A stretch of 64,000 nucleotides of DNA from Legionella jamestowniensis (GCF_001467745.1 NZ_LNYG01000013.1:227751-291750); one strand, 5' to 3'. Shown: positions 21,176-30,722, counted from the first letter of the stretch. Made by a program: numbers and translations. Notes: generated by a model from the sequence alone, not told the origin.

Positions 21176-21661
21176 TTATTTTTGAAACAACGTCTCTAGT
21201 CGACGCGTAATTTGATACATTTCAAGAGCACAATCCGCGGCATCGCGACCTTTATGACCATGGGCGCCGCCCAATCTATCCCAAGCCTGTGCTTCATTTT
21301 CTGTCGTTAATACCCCAAAAATCACAGGAATATTATAATCTAAAGCAACCCGCTGACAGCCATTGCTGACTTGCTCACAAACATAATCATAATGGCTTGT
21401 ATCACCACGGATTACAGCACCGAGGGCAATAATTACTTTAACTTGGGCGCCCATTGCGATTTGTTTAGCGATTAAGGGTATTTCTACAGCGCCTGGTACT
21501 TCAATAATGCTGATGTTATGGGAAGCAAAGCCAAATTCTTGTAACCGCTCCACGGCCCCCCGCTGCAATTCCTTTGTAATGTCTTCATTAAAGCGGCTAA
21601 CCACAATCGCTACCGGGAAAGAACTGACAGCGTCAGTAACATCAATTTTAATATGTTGCAT
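21176..21661 (-). CDS. ribH: 6,7-dimethyl-8-ribityllumazine synthase
   Basis: RibH condenses 5-amino-6-ribitylaminouracil with 3,4-dihydroxybutanone phosphate, the penultimate step of riboflavin synthesis. Family marks are VVSRFNEDIT, EVPGAVEIPL, IALGAVIRGDTSHYDYVC with the active-site His, and PVIFGVLTTENEAQA. The length is 161 residues. AGGTGGG precedes the ATG, 9 bp after the ribBA stop. It is the last gene of the riboflavin unit; nusB, which often follows ribH, is not present here. Confidence 0.97.
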   Translation of the reverse strand: MQHIKIDVTDAVSSFPVAIVVSRFNEDITKELQRGAVERLQEFGFASHNISIIEVPGAVEIPLIAKQIAMGAQVKVIIALGAVIRGDTSHYDYVCEQVSNGCQRVALDYNIPVIFGVLTTENEAQAWDRLGGAHGHKGRDAADCALEMYQITRRLETLFQK

Positions 21662-21670
21662 TGCCCACCT

Positions 21671-22879
21671 CTAATCAATGGCTAATAAATGCCCTAGCTT
21701 TTGTTTTTTAGTTTTCAGATAATGGCGGTTCTCGTTCGTAGGGCAAACCATTAACGGAATACGTTCCTTCACTGTAATACCATATTTTTCAATCGATTCT
21801 ACTTTCTTCGGATTATTGGTTAGCAAGCGAACGGCGTCGAGTCCTAAGTGCTTTAAAATTTGAAAAGCTACTGCATACTCCCTGCTGTCTGCAGGAAAGC
21901 CAAGCTTAATATTTGCCTCAACAGTATCATAGCCTTGCTCTTGTAGCGCATAAGCTTTCAACTTATTGGCCAAACCAATACCCCGTCCCTCCTGGCGCAA
22001 ATAAATTAAAATCCCACCTTCTTCGGCTATTTTCTGTAGTGATTGATTTAATTGAGCACCGCAATCACATTTACAGGAACCAAAAACATCACCGGTGATG
22101 CATTCGGAATGAATACGGACTAAAGGTAAACGATTTGGAATTTTTGGAGCTTTGATTAAAGCAAAATGTTCACGGGAATCAAGGATGTTTTCAAACACCG
22201 TCATTGCAAAATCACCATGTTCTTGTAAAGGAAGCCGGGTCGTTGCAATTTCTTCCACTAATTTCTCATGACGAATACGATAATCAATCAAATCCTTAAT
22301 AGTTACCATAGGAATATCATGTTCTTTTGAAAAGCGGGATAAATCATCCCTGCGGCTCATTGTGCCATCATCATTGATGATTTCACAGATAACAGCTGCA
22401 GGCGTTAGTCCAGCAAGAACAGCCAGATCAACACTCCCCTCCGTTTGCCCTGCCCGCTCCAACACGCCGCGTGGTTTGGCGCTTAATGGAAAAACATGTC
22501 CTGGCGAAATAAGATCTTGAGGGCTACTTTCTGGATCGATGGCTACGCGAATGGTATGAGCCCTATCTTTTGCCGAAATGCCTGTAGAAACACCGCAAGC
22601 AGCTTCAATAGAAATGGTGAAAGCCGTTCCATAAGGTGAGCGATTATTCCTGGCCATCAGAGGGAGTTGCAACTTATTTATTAATGTTTGTGCCATTGGC
22701 AAACAAATAAGCCCTCGACCATAAAGAGCCATAAAATTAATCGCCTCAGGTGTCACATGTTGAGCAGCTATTACCAGATCACCTTCATTCTCGCGATTTT
22801 CATCATCAATCAAAATAATCATACGGCCGGCTTTTAGAGTCTCAATAGCCTGCTCGATAGTTGCGAAAGGACTTGTCAT
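21671..22879 (-). CDS. ribBA: Bifunctional 3,4-dihydroxy-2-butanone-4-phosphate synthase / GTP cyclohydrolase II
   Basis: The 402-residue protein joins RibB (about 1-200: ILIDDENRENEGDLVIAA, RGLICLPM, GHVFPLSAKPRGVLERAGQTEGSVDLA) and RibA (about 205-402). The RibA half keeps the zinc cysteines (GSCKCDCGAQL) and the active-site region YLRQEGRGIGL, so it appears functional, unlike the degenerate RibA halves known in some proteobacteria. The start overlaps the ribE stop by 4 bp. It provides both branches of precursors for RibH and RibD. Confidence 0.95.
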   Translation of the reverse strand: MTSPFATIEQAIETLKAGRMIILIDDENRENEGDLVIAAQHVTPEAINFMALYGRGLICLPMAQTLINKLQLPLMARNNRSPYGTAFTISIEAACGVSTGISAKDRAHTIRVAIDPESSPQDLISPGHVFPLSAKPRGVLERAGQTEGSVDLAVLAGLTPAAVICEIINDDGTMSRRDDLSRFSKEHDIPMVTIKDLIDYRIRHEKLVEEIATTRLPLQEHGDFAMTVFENILDSREHFALIKAPKIPNRLPLVRIHSECITGDVFGSCKCDCGAQLNQSLQKIAEEGGILIYLRQEGRGIGLANKLKAYALQEQGYDTVEANIKLGFPADSREYAVAFQILKHLGLDAVRLLTNNPKKVESIEKYGITVKERIPLMVCPTNENRHYLKTKKQKLGHLLAID

Positions 22880-23490
22880 ACTTCAACCTCTTTATTTAAT
22901 TGTCCCGCAATTTTGAGCTGGTGGGCTACAATACGAGTCAAATAATCAAATTCCACATTTAAACGCTGGCCAATACTTAAGTGACCCAAAGTCGTTTTTT
23001 CAAGCGTATGCGGCACCAGCATCAATTCAATCTCATTTTCCATTACCTTATTTATGGTGAGGCTGACACCATCTAGCGTAATACTGCCTTTGGGCAGCAG
23101 GTACATTTTGGCACAAACTACGAAATCACCTACGGTTATTTTCAGATACTCGCCTATTACCTCGGTTGACTTAAGAAAGGCTGTGGTATCCACATGCCCA
23201 CTTACATAATGTCCTCCAAAACGCGCAGAAGCAGGCATTGCACGTTCCAAATTAACCAACTCTCCCTGTTGCAATTGCCCTAACGTTGTTAAGGCTAACG
23301 TTTCAGGAGATACATCAAATGCAAGGTAATTTCCTTCTGTAGGCAACAAAGTCAAGCATACCCCGTTTACAGCGATACTCTCGCCTGTTTGCAACCGCTC
23401 AAAGGAGGACTTCACAAGAAGTCGATTTGCAGCTTGATTTTGAGTATTCGAAATGACTTCCCCACACGCCTCAATTAATCCAGTAAACAT
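22876..23490 (-). CDS. ribE: Riboflavin synthase, alpha chain
   Basis: This is the classical trimeric riboflavin synthase that dismutates lumazine into riboflavin. Two internally repeated lumazine-binding domains are visible. The first starts MFTGLIEACGEV and includes SIAVNGVCLTLL; the second has GHYVSGHVD and SITLDGVSLTIN. The start at 23490 matches the conserved MFTG N-terminus. It overlaps the ribD stop (TGATG) with AGGAG upstream, giving 204 residues. It is the second gene of the rib unit. Confidence 0.96.
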   Translation of the reverse strand: MFTGLIEACGEVISNTQNQAANRLLVKSSFERLQTGESIAVNGVCLTLLPTEGNYLAFDVSPETLALTTLGQLQQGELVNLERAMPASARFGGHYVSGHVDTTAFLKSTEVIGEYLKITVGDFVVCAKMYLLPKGSITLDGVSLTINKVMENEIELMLVPHTLEKTTLGHLSIGQRLNVEFDYLTRIVAHQLKIAGQLNKEVEV

Positions 23491-24548
23491 CAATTCTCCT
23501 GCCAATCCAGACACGCAATGACATTATCAGTTTGTATTTGCCATGAAACCTTTTTTTTGCTGGTGAATAGAGAATCACCATAAAATGCTGGTGTAGTATT
23601 TTCACCCAAAACAGTCGGTACCAGGTAGAGATAAGTTCGCTGCACCAAATTCTCCCGATGCAACGCTGAAAATAAATTACCGCCAGCCTCAACCCACACA
23701 TCATGAAATCCAAGATGACCGAGATAATTGATTATAATCTCAAGGTTAAGCTGCCCTTCTCTAGCAGGCACAGCATGATAGCTGCAATTGGGTACAGTCT
23801 TTTTTATTCCATGTCCTTCATGATAGAAAATATGACAATGCTTTGCATTGTTGAAAATTCTTTCCTCTCCAGTAAGTTTTAGGCTGCTATCAATAATTGC
23901 CAATGTTTTGCTATATACCTTATTTTTTAAGCGTACATTAAAAAGCGGGTTATCGTTAAGTACTGTCCTCGCCGTTGTCAAAATAACATCGGAATGCAAA
24001 CGATTTTGATGAGTAAATACACTACAATCGGCATTCGATAACTGACAAGGCACACCATTTACACCAGCAATTTTACCATCCAGGGTTTGTGCAATTTTAG
24101 CAGTAATCCAAGGCTTTTTTGTGGTTATCCAGTAACGGTAACTCTGATAAAAACTATCAATCTCCTCCATAGGATAATGCAATACCTCGATCCCTGCATT
24201 GAATAAAAGCTCCGGCGTGTTATTGGCAGCTACAAGTGGATTAGGATCAGAAAATCCATAAACAACCTTGGCGATTTTACGATGAATAATCGCTTCAACA
24301 CAGGGCGGCGTTCTCCCCCAATGATTGCAAGGCTCCAAAGTCACATAAAGCGTAACATCCGTTAAATTGTCAGGAACTTGTTCCAATACCAATTGTTCTG
24401 CATGAGGATGTCCTGCCCCTGGGTGCCAAGCACGGGCTATCATCTCTCCACGGTGCACAGCCACAGCACCCACACTTGGATTTGGCGCACAAGTACCCCG
24501 TCCGAGCCAGGCTTGTTCGAGGGCAGCCAGCATAAAGTAGTTGTGCAT
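23490..24548 (-). CDS. ribD: Bifunctional riboflavin deaminase / reductase RibD
   Basis: RibD performs the second and third steps of the GTP branch. The N-terminal deaminase (about 1-145) carries the zinc site GAGHPHAEQLVLE and PCNHWGRTPPCVEAI. The C-terminal reductase (about 147-352) starts KPWITAKIAQTLDGKIA and has the NADPH-site region around VWVEAGGNLFSAL. The length of 352 residues is normal. It heads the ribD-ribE-ribBA-ribH unit. I saw no FMN riboswitch signature in the 270 bp upstream, so control is probably at a plain promoter. Confidence 0.95.
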   Translation of the reverse strand: MHNYFMLAALEQAWLGRGTCAPNPSVGAVAVHRGEMIARAWHPGAGHPHAEQLVLEQVPDNLTDVTLYVTLEPCNHWGRTPPCVEAIIHRKIAKVVYGFSDPNPLVAANNTPELLFNAGIEVLHYPMEEIDSFYQSYRYWITTKKPWITAKIAQTLDGKIAGVNGVPCQLSNADCSVFTHQNRLHSDVILTTARTVLNDNPLFNVRLKNKVYSKTLAIIDSSLKLTGEERIFNNAKHCHIFYHEGHGIKKTVPNCSYHAVPAREGQLNLEIIINYLGHLGFHDVWVEAGGNLFSALHRENLVQRTYLYLVPTVLGENTTPAFYGDSLFTSKKKVSWQIQTDNVIACLDWQEN

Positions 24549-24726
24549 AGTTAAATCAATAATTAAAAATCGGAATATGTTAACAAATTATTCAATTTTT
24601 GAGTAGCCCAAGATTGAATCTCTCAACCTGTAGAAAAATTTAAAATCCGAAATTTGTGGTGGATAGTGGACAAAGCGAACTATACAGTTGGGAATGAACT
24701 GTGGAGCCTTGCTGATTTAACAAATC

Positions 24727-24757
24727 TTGCCGATTCGTAATCATTCCATGATATAAT
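24727..24757 (+). promoter_or_regulatory. Possible promoter of the BepA-like protease gene
   Basis: A perfect -10 TATAAT (24752-24757) has a TTGCCG box 19 bp upstream (24727-24732). The spacer is slightly long. It lies about 60 bp before the ATG at 24819 in an otherwise non-coding region. Confidence 0.4.
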
Positions 24758-24818
24758 AGCTAATTCTTGCGTATGAAAGCCATCATACCGACGCCTTTTA
24801 ACCAATCCAGGCAGACTT

Positions 24819-26237
24819 ATGAATCTATTACACTGTTTTAAACATGTTTTAAAGCGCTGTATGCCCTTACTAATGTCTACCCTGTTATTCCCAATATTGT
24901 CAGCCAATGGGTACGCACTTTCCCCTTATTCAACCCGGGAACTTGAAGAGCTGGAAAAAGAATTTATACAGTTGATTAACCAATCCGACAGTATTGAACG
25001 AAACCCCTTAGCCAATCAGTATATTAACCATCTTGGAAAAAAACTTGCCCGATTTGCCCATATCCCAACGCCCTATTTTTTTATCGTTAAATCCGGCGAA
25101 ATTAATGCGTTTGCAGGTCCTGGCGGCTACATTGGCATTAACACACAATTAATTTTGGCCACTAAAAATGAAAGTGAACTTGCCGCGGTAATGGCTCACG
25201 AAATTGCCCACGTGCGCCTGCATCACCTTTATCAGAGAATCCAACACGAAAAGCAAATGCGAATCCCTATGTTAGCCTCTATGTTAGCTTCGATAGCCCT
25301 GGGTGTAATTAATCCAACCTTGGGAAGTGGAGCGATGATGGCTTCCTTAAGTGGATTTGCGCAGGATAATATCAATTTTACACGGGCTAACGAAAAGGAA
25401 GCCGATCGTATTGGTATTGATATGCTGATTAAAGCCGGCTTTGACCCAAGAGGAATGGCAGGTTTTTTTAAAAAAATGCAAGAAAGCTCCCGCTACTACT
25501 ACACTTCCAATATCCCAGCTATTTTGCGGACCCATCCCCTTGATGATGATCGTATTGCTGAGGCTGAAAACCGTAGTCAACGCTTAGCCCCTAAAAACCA
25601 CTCTGATGCACTGGATTATCGCCTGTTTAAAGAACTAATTCGCGTCTCTGTCGCCAGGAACAGCAAACAATTACTTGATTATTACCAAGTTGAGTGTCCT
25701 AAAAAAAATAGTGATACAGCTTGCCAATACGGGCATGTATTAGCCTTTCTTGGTATCAATCAATTTGAAAGAGCCAAAGTACATTTAACACCCTTGCTAA
25801 ACTATGATTCAGATAATCTTTTTTATCAGATCGCCATGGCACAAGCTGAAACAGGCAATCAACAATTTGAGGCAGCGCTGAAAAGACTTACTAATTTGCA
25901 AGCCAACTATCCTGAAAATTATGCTGCCCTAATGGCTCTCGCCCAAGGATTGTTGGCAGCGGGAAAAACAGAACAAGCAGCCAGCGTTTTGTTAAAAGGA
26001 TCAAGACTATTCAAACAGGATTTACCGTTGTGTGAGGCATTAGCACAAGCGCAGGCAGCCTCTCGCCGTAAAGATTATGCTTATTTCACTGAAGCGCGTT
26101 GTCAACTTTTACAGGGGCGAAAAAGAGAGGCCATGCGTCAATTAAAGCAAGCCAAACTGCTGGCTACAAAAGATCAATATCTACAAGCTCGCATTACAGC
26201 AATGATGGAGGAGGTTAAATTTCTATCGGAGGATTAA
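24819..26237 (+). CDS. Periplasmic M48 metalloprotease with TPR domain (BepA/YfgC-like)
   Basis: The 472-residue product has a signal peptide (residues 1 to about 34, ending NGYA-LSPY). An M48 peptidase domain follows with the zinc motif HEIAH (in VMAHEIAHVRLHH) and a downstream glutamate ligand in EKEADRIGIDML. The C-terminal half (from about residue 275) is a TPR array ending near residue 465. This is the architecture of BepA/YfgC, a periplasmic protease-chaperone that oversees LptD and BAM substrates. It stands alone. The ATG is the first in frame after the TATAAT box. I am confident of the family, less so of strict BepA orthology. Confidence 0.88.
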   Translation: MNLLHCFKHVLKRCMPLLMSTLLFPILSANGYALSPYSTRELEELEKEFIQLINQSDSIERNPLANQYINHLGKKLARFAHIPTPYFFIVKSGEINAFAGPGGYIGINTQLILATKNESELAAVMAHEIAHVRLHHLYQRIQHEKQMRIPMLASMLASIALGVINPTLGSGAMMASLSGFAQDNINFTRANEKEADRIGIDMLIKAGFDPRGMAGFFKKMQESSRYYYTSNIPAILRTHPLDDDRIAEAENRSQRLAPKNHSDALDYRLFKELIRVSVARNSKQLLDYYQVECPKKNSDTACQYGHVLAFLGINQFERAKVHLTPLLNYDSDNLFYQIAMAQAETGNQQFEAALKRLTNLQANYPENYAALMALAQGLLAAGKTEQAASVLLKGSRLFKQDLPLCEALAQAQAASRRKDYAYFTEARCQLLQGRKREAMRQLKQAKLLATKDQYLQARITAMMEEVKFLSED

Positions 26238-26288
26238 TTCGCCATGCTGCCATGCTTTATCCCATAGTACAGGATGAAATTTTTATAT

Positions 26289-26373
26289 CGTCGTTGCGAA
26301 CGAAGTGAAGCAATCCAGAATAGATCTCTGTTCAAAGAGCGGACTAGATTGCTTCGCTGCGCTCGTAACGACG
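26289..26373. repeat. Palindromic repeat of the CGTCGTTGCGA...GAAGCAATC type
   Basis: Inverted arms of about 29 bp, starting CGTCGTTGCGAACGAAG and ending CTGCGCTCGTAACGACG, surround a 27-bp centre. Translated, the arms read RRCERSEAIQ and similar, the well-known read-through of a dispersed palindromic repeat found in many intracellular bacteria. It has no coding role. It lies 50 bp after the protease gene. Confidence 0.7.
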
Positions 26374-26427
26374 CGATTCTAAATTTTTGTCCTTTATTCT
26401 TTTATTCTGATGGTAAAGCACGAAGCT

Positions 26428-26901
26428 TTATAATTGAACCCCAAACCAACCACCAGTGTCACCTCCAGCCCAACATTCTATATGGTTACAACTTGGGATT
26501 TTCTCGGAACATAACTGTTTAAATTGGCTCGCAGCACTGATGTCTTTATTAACATACCCCTCAGGTTGGCATATTCTTCCCTGATATTGCCCTTTTACGC
26601 GAATTTGTCCCATGACATAAATAGACGCTGAAACGGGATATACACCTTTATTATGAGAATAACAGGCAATATAACATCCAGGCACCCCTGTATAACTATT
26701 ATCAGTGGGCAAAGATGCAGGTTTTGTCCCAGGATAAGGACGATTAACTACACCATAATTGTCCATCACAAAAACCGGAAAGGGTGAGGGTAATAGTTGT
26801 TCATTTGGATTTACACTATTGCCTTGCATCGTCAGACTTGTATTGGATGCGGCATAGGAAATAGCAGAAAAGCACATTAAAATAGGGATAATAATGTTCA
26901 T
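26428..26901 (-). CDS. Hypothetical secreted protein
   Basis: I do not recognise this 157-residue protein. It has a signal peptide (MNIIIPILMCFSAISYAA) and then a Pro/Gly-rich mature part with six or seven cysteines, for example GVPGCYIACYSHNKGV and QLCSEKIPSCNHIECWAGG, suggesting disulfides in the periplasm or outside the cell. AGGA lies eight bases before the ATG. It is a single gene between a repeat element and the start of the effector-rich region. Confidence 0.6.
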   Translation of the reverse strand: MNIIIPILMCFSAISYAASNTSLTMQGNSVNPNEQLLPSPFPVFVMDNYGVVNRPYPGTKPASLPTDNSYTGVPGCYIACYSHNKGVYPVSASIYVMGQIRVKGQYQGRICQPEGYVNKDISAASQFKQLCSEKIPSCNHIECWAGGDTGGWFGVQL

Positions 26902-27050
26902 GATTGCGTCCTTTCTAAACAGTGCTTCTTTAGTATAGTCTTTCTCACGCTTGGCAGACGAAGAGAAGCTTAACCCAATGGCTATTAAGCCAATAGCGTT
27001 ATGCTTGGTGTGGAGTCGAAATGACCTAATCTTGTGTATTGCTAAGATTC

Positions 27051-29141
27051 TCAGAATGTTGATTTATTTTCCGGGGCAATTTCAGGAAGCATATTTTCAA
27101 GCTTGGAAACATTTTGGGCTGTTTGTGGTGCAAAAAAGAAATATCGCCCATTAATGGTGCGATTAATCATTAATGCAACCCCATAAAAAATACCTATCCC
27201 CGCAATAGCCAAGACAATATTCCCAATGATTTGTTTCAATTGTCCGTACTCATTACGATGCCTTTCCAAAGTAGGTTGATGTTTTTCAATAGCCGCAAGG
27301 CTTTGTTGGTTAAATCTTTCAAATTCTTTTGCACCAGGGCTTTTAACGAATTCGTTAAAAGCCTTATAAAGTTCATTATACAAAGCCTCAGCATCGTTTG
27401 CGGCTCTTTTATAATTCAAAAAAGGGCGTCTTTTCTGTTTGCGTTCTTCTGCCTTTCCTCTAAGCTCTTCTGCCTTTCCTCTAAGTTGTTCAAGTTGTTG
27501 GTAAAATTTCTGTAGCTTTGTATTACTTAAATCTTGCGGATTAATTGTTTCAGGCGTTTCATTTTCAGGGGGTTCTTGAATAGTTTCACCACTATCCACT
27601 GCAACAGACAACGGATCACGCTGATCACTTACCTCCGTCAAAGTGAGTGGACGCGTACTATCGCCCTTTTGTGTTGTATTTTCAAGAACTTCAGAAGGTG
27701 GGGGGGGTTCTTTCCCCTCACTTGCAGAAGAGCTTCCCACGTCTTCTTTCTGCGAGGTTTGCCCAACTTTTTGTTTTAGATTTTCTAAAAATAAGGGGAG
27801 TTTTCCTAGAAGGAAATCTAGAGGCGTTCCGGAGTCTAGAGCGCTTTTGGGGATAATAGCTTCAACAAAGACCGTATCCTTTATAAGATCTTTAGCTGGC
27901 GCTTTTCGAGCCAAGAAGGCTTCTCGGTTCCTTAAATAATGTTCTTTTTGGGAAGGGTAATGTTGCAATAACTCAATGGTTTTTGGATTAGTCAAAAGCT
28001 TATAATGCCCTCCGTCTAGACGACCAAAATCGAGAGCCAACTCCATGGAGGCGTCTAAATTACCCACTAAAAATGAACCATCTCTTTCGCTATAAATTGC
28101 ATATGGAAGGTGAATGAGGTTTGTTAAGATAGGATCAACGTCAGCATAAGATATTTTGGTATTGGATAGATTTAAAAACTTACAAAAATTTTCATAACCT
28201 TCTTTATGCCAATATTCTTGGATAAATTCCAAGTCTTTATTTAATAGCGTTTCATTAAAAAAATGCTTATTAGCGATATAGATGGGAAAATCATAATATT
28301 TCATCTCCACCGTGACCAAAGCACTCTGTTGTTCTATGACTAAATCGCAATTAAGCGATTTTTTAGCTTCATTGATTGCGTCAATCAAAGGGTTATGGTG
28401 TTCTGGTTGTAACTTCTTTTTAACTTCTTCTAAAATGTTTATAGTACGTTTAAGAATTTGTTCGGCATTTTTTAAAGACTCAACAGATTTTAATGGATTT
28501 TTTTCATCGGCCTGCAATGTGGCAATAGAAGCTTCAATTTCAGCAGGCAGCAGTTGTTCAAGTGCTCTAGAAACATCTTCAGGCACATCTGCGGACTCCT
28601 CTAACAGATGCTGCCATGTAGGAAATTCTTTTTGCAAATTCTGGAAAAGACTTCTTGTTTTTGAAACAGGAGTGAATAAAGCATCTTGATATTCGCTGGC
28701 CATTCGCAAGAATGTAAAAACACGAATATCACCGTTATAAGCATCACCCTTAAAGTCAAAAAGAGCATCGCGACCAGCTTCACTATGAAATAATTGTGCA
28801 CAAAACCAACTACGAAATAAAATACCTAAAACTAATGTCTTTTCGAACAGATAATCTGGTGTCGAGGCTGTAGTGAGTTCATGTTGTAATACGACATCCT
28901 TACTTAACATCTCTTTTAGGGTGACAATATGCTCTCCATCAAATTCAGTTAAATCAAATAAATTAGGGGGAAAGACATGTTGGTTACTTAAAAGATGTAA
29001 GGCATAAGCATGGAAAAAACAATTATTAAGCGCTGCTGAAACATCAACCGCCTCATTAATTCGCTGTTTTCTTTGTTCAAGAATTGCTCCGTTTTCTTTT
29101 TCCTCTAATACAAGCTTTTCGGCTTCAACTGGACTTAACAT
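27051..29141 (-). CDS. Putative effector with OTU-like cysteine protease signature and C-terminal membrane segment
   Basis: From the ATG at 29141 this is a 696-residue protein (a TTG at 29183 would add 14 residues but has no ribosome site). Near the N-terminus, Asp33 and Cys41 (VDVSAALNNCFFHAYALHLL) resemble the OTU protease Cys loop. A long helical insertion follows, and GRLDGGHYKLL places a candidate catalytic His at about 379. Legionella Lot deubiquitinases, as I recall them, have this layout: Asp 7-8 residues before Cys and a large helical lobe before His. Residues about 466-536 are acidic and Pro/Ser-rich, then a coiled coil and one transmembrane segment near 637-659 with a short tail. 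Function as a deubiquitinase is inference. Confidence 0.6.
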   Translation of the reverse strand: MLSPVEAEKLVLEEKENGAILEQRKQRINEAVDVSAALNNCFFHAYALHLLSNQHVFPPNLFDLTEFDGEHIVTLKEMLSKDVVLQHELTTASTPDYLFEKTLVLGILFRSWFCAQLFHSEAGRDALFDFKGDAYNGDIRVFTFLRMASEYQDALFTPVSKTRSLFQNLQKEFPTWQHLLEESADVPEDVSRALEQLLPAEIEASIATLQADEKNPLKSVESLKNAEQILKRTINILEEVKKKLQPEHHNPLIDAINEAKKSLNCDLVIEQQSALVTVEMKYYDFPIYIANKHFFNETLLNKDLEFIQEYWHKEGYENFCKFLNLSNTKISYADVDPILTNLIHLPYAIYSERDGSFLVGNLDASMELALDFGRLDGGHYKLLTNPKTIELLQHYPSQKEHYLRNREAFLARKAPAKDLIKDTVFVEAIIPKSALDSGTPLDFLLGKLPLFLENLKQKVGQTSQKEDVGSSSASEGKEPPPPSEVLENTTQKGDSTRPLTLTEVSDQRDPLSVAVDSGETIQEPPENETPETINPQDLSNTKLQKFYQQLEQLRGKAEELRGKAEERKQKRRPFLNYKRAANDAEALYNELYKAFNEFVKSPGAKEFERFNQQSLAAIEKHQPTLERHRNEYGQLKQIIGNIVLAIAGIGIFYGVALMINRTINGRYFFFAPQTAQNVSKLENMLPEIAPENKSTF
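27445..27486. repeat. 21-bp tandem duplication inside the OTU-like gene
   Basis: Two adjacent copies of a 21-bp unit (TCTTCTGCCTTTCCTCTAAG plus one base) encode LRGKAEE twice in the coiled-coil region of the minus-strand protein. The copies are almost identical, so the duplication is recent or unstable. The repeat is in frame and adds one seven-residue heptad. Confidence 0.75.
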
Positions 29142-29309
29142 TGCATTCTCAAAATAACGCTTTAATTTAATTAATAGTACCAAGCAATCATTAACTAAAC
29201 ATTAAATTTTAAAAAATAACTAACATACAGAGAAAACATTAATCACTTGTTACCTGGTATCTCTCTTTTTCCTATTGACTGAAACAATAAATGCTCATAT
29301 TATAACTTA

Positions 29310-29338
29310 TTGGCGATATTTTTTACTGGAAGTATAAT
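29310..29338 (+). promoter_or_regulatory. Probable promoter of the MFS transporter gene
   Basis: TTGGCG (29310-29315), a 17-bp spacer and a perfect TATAAT (29333-29338) form a good sigma-70 promoter. The start would fall near 29345, leaving a leader of about 140 nt before the ATG at 29487. The leader contains a small CTCCGC/GCGGAG hairpin at 29394-29409. Confidence 0.5.
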
Positions 29339-29486
29339 ATGCGCAAAGCCGCCCGCTTTTTTTTCAAGAATCTCTTTTTTCTCCTCCGCTGAGGCGGAGT
29401 AAATATCTGATTAAATCAAGTAAATCTCTACGTCCTCTAATTAAATATTAGCAGGGTATCGTTAACCCACTAATGAAGTAAATGTT

Positions 29487-30713
29487 ATGAATAAATCAAT
29501 CACACGTGTAGTCGCCTGGGGAATATGGCTCATTGCCTCCTTGTTTTATGCCTATCAATATATTTTGCGCGTCATGCCCAATATTATGCTTGACAACTTC
29601 ATTCAACAATTTCACATAGACTCTGCCGTTTTTGGACAATTCTCAGGCGTTTATTATATTGGCTACTCCCTGATGCATTTACCTATTGGCATTATGCTTG
29701 ATCGCTTTGGCCCAAGAAAAGTCATGACAGGCTGTATTTTACTCACAGTGCTAGGGCTATTACCTATCATTTTTGCTGAACACTGGGTTTATCCCATGAT
29801 CGGGCGTGCCCTGATAGGCATGGGTTCTTCTGCGGCAATTTTAGGTACCTTTAAGATAATTCGCATGGGATTTAAAGAAGAACATTTCACCCGAATGCTC
29901 AGTTTTGCAGTCACTATCGGCTTAATTGGCGCAATATATGGTGGTGGTCCAGTCAGCTTTTTGTGTACTGTGTTAGGCTACAAAGTTGTTGTCGAACTTT
30001 TTGCCATTTTCGGCATCCTGTTAGCTGCTTTTACCTATTTTGTTATTCCGGAAATTGATAAACCCACCTCTACAAGCAGTGTTATTTCAGATGTAAAAAA
30101 AGTTATTACCAACCGCCAAATTATCGCATTGTGTCTGTTGTCCGGTTTAATGGTAGGACCTTTGGAAGGTTTTGCAGACGTCTGGGGCTCAGCCTTTATA
30201 AAAGAAGTTTATGGATATAACCGCTCACTTGCCAGTTACCTGCCTTCAATGATTTTTATAGGAATGTGTTTTGGCGCCCCAGTCCTTAGTTATATTGCGG
30301 AAAAAACACGCAACTATCTAGGAGTAATCATTGGTGCAGGCTTGTTAATGATGGTGATATTTATGGCTTTGATTTCAAAACATATGACCAGCGAAACCAT
30401 GGCATTTGGTTTTTTATTGGTAGGTGTCTGTTCGGCCTATCAAATTCTGGCGATTTATAAAGCCTCTACTTATGTCCCTGAACAAATCGCAGGCATCACA
30501 ACTGCGGTAGCCAATATGATAATCATGAGTTTTGGCTATGCCTTTCATACAACAATTGGAGTGGTAGTTAACAGTTTTGGTGGAATTAAGGTTGCTTCCG
30601 CCTTCATTTATGGCCTGGGTATCATCCCAATTACTTTAGGTGTGGCAGTAATTGGATTTTTTATTCTCTTTTATCAGGAAAGAAGAACACTGTCTGCAGT
30701 GGCCACGGCCTAA
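29487..30713 (+). CDS. Major facilitator superfamily transporter
   Basis: The 408-residue protein has about 12 hydrophobic segments in two halves. The MFS signature between helices 2 and 3 is present (GIMLDRFGPRKVMTG), with a second motif PMIGRALIGMGSSAAILGTFKI. It resembles the many MFS carriers of Legionella, some of which import amino acids or nucleosides needed in the host vacuole, but the substrate cannot be read from the sequence. It is a single gene with its own promoter, closed by a hairpin at 30723-30755. Confidence 0.85.
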   Translation: MNKSITRVVAWGIWLIASLFYAYQYILRVMPNIMLDNFIQQFHIDSAVFGQFSGVYYIGYSLMHLPIGIMLDRFGPRKVMTGCILLTVLGLLPIIFAEHWVYPMIGRALIGMGSSAAILGTFKIIRMGFKEEHFTRMLSFAVTIGLIGAIYGGGPVSFLCTVLGYKVVVELFAIFGILLAAFTYFVIPEIDKPTSTSSVISDVKKVITNRQIIALCLLSGLMVGPLEGFADVWGSAFIKEVYGYNRSLASYLPSMIFIGMCFGAPVLSYIAEKTRNYLGVIIGAGLLMMVIFMALISKHMTSETMAFGFLLVGVCSAYQILAIYKASTYVPEQIAGITTAVANMIIMSFGYAFHTTIGVVVNSFGGIKVASAFIYGLGIIPITLGVAVIGFFILFYQERRTLSAVATA

Positions 30714-30722
30714 ATTATCTGC

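Noticed and set aside
24549-24726. FMN riboswitch upstream of ribD
   Set aside because: I found none of the conserved RFN helices or the GAGGAT-type motifs in this short stretch on the minus strand.
27231-27939. Several plus-strand frames opposite the OTU-like gene
   Set aside because: They are shadows of the minus-strand coding sequence, with no ribosome sites and unlikely composition.
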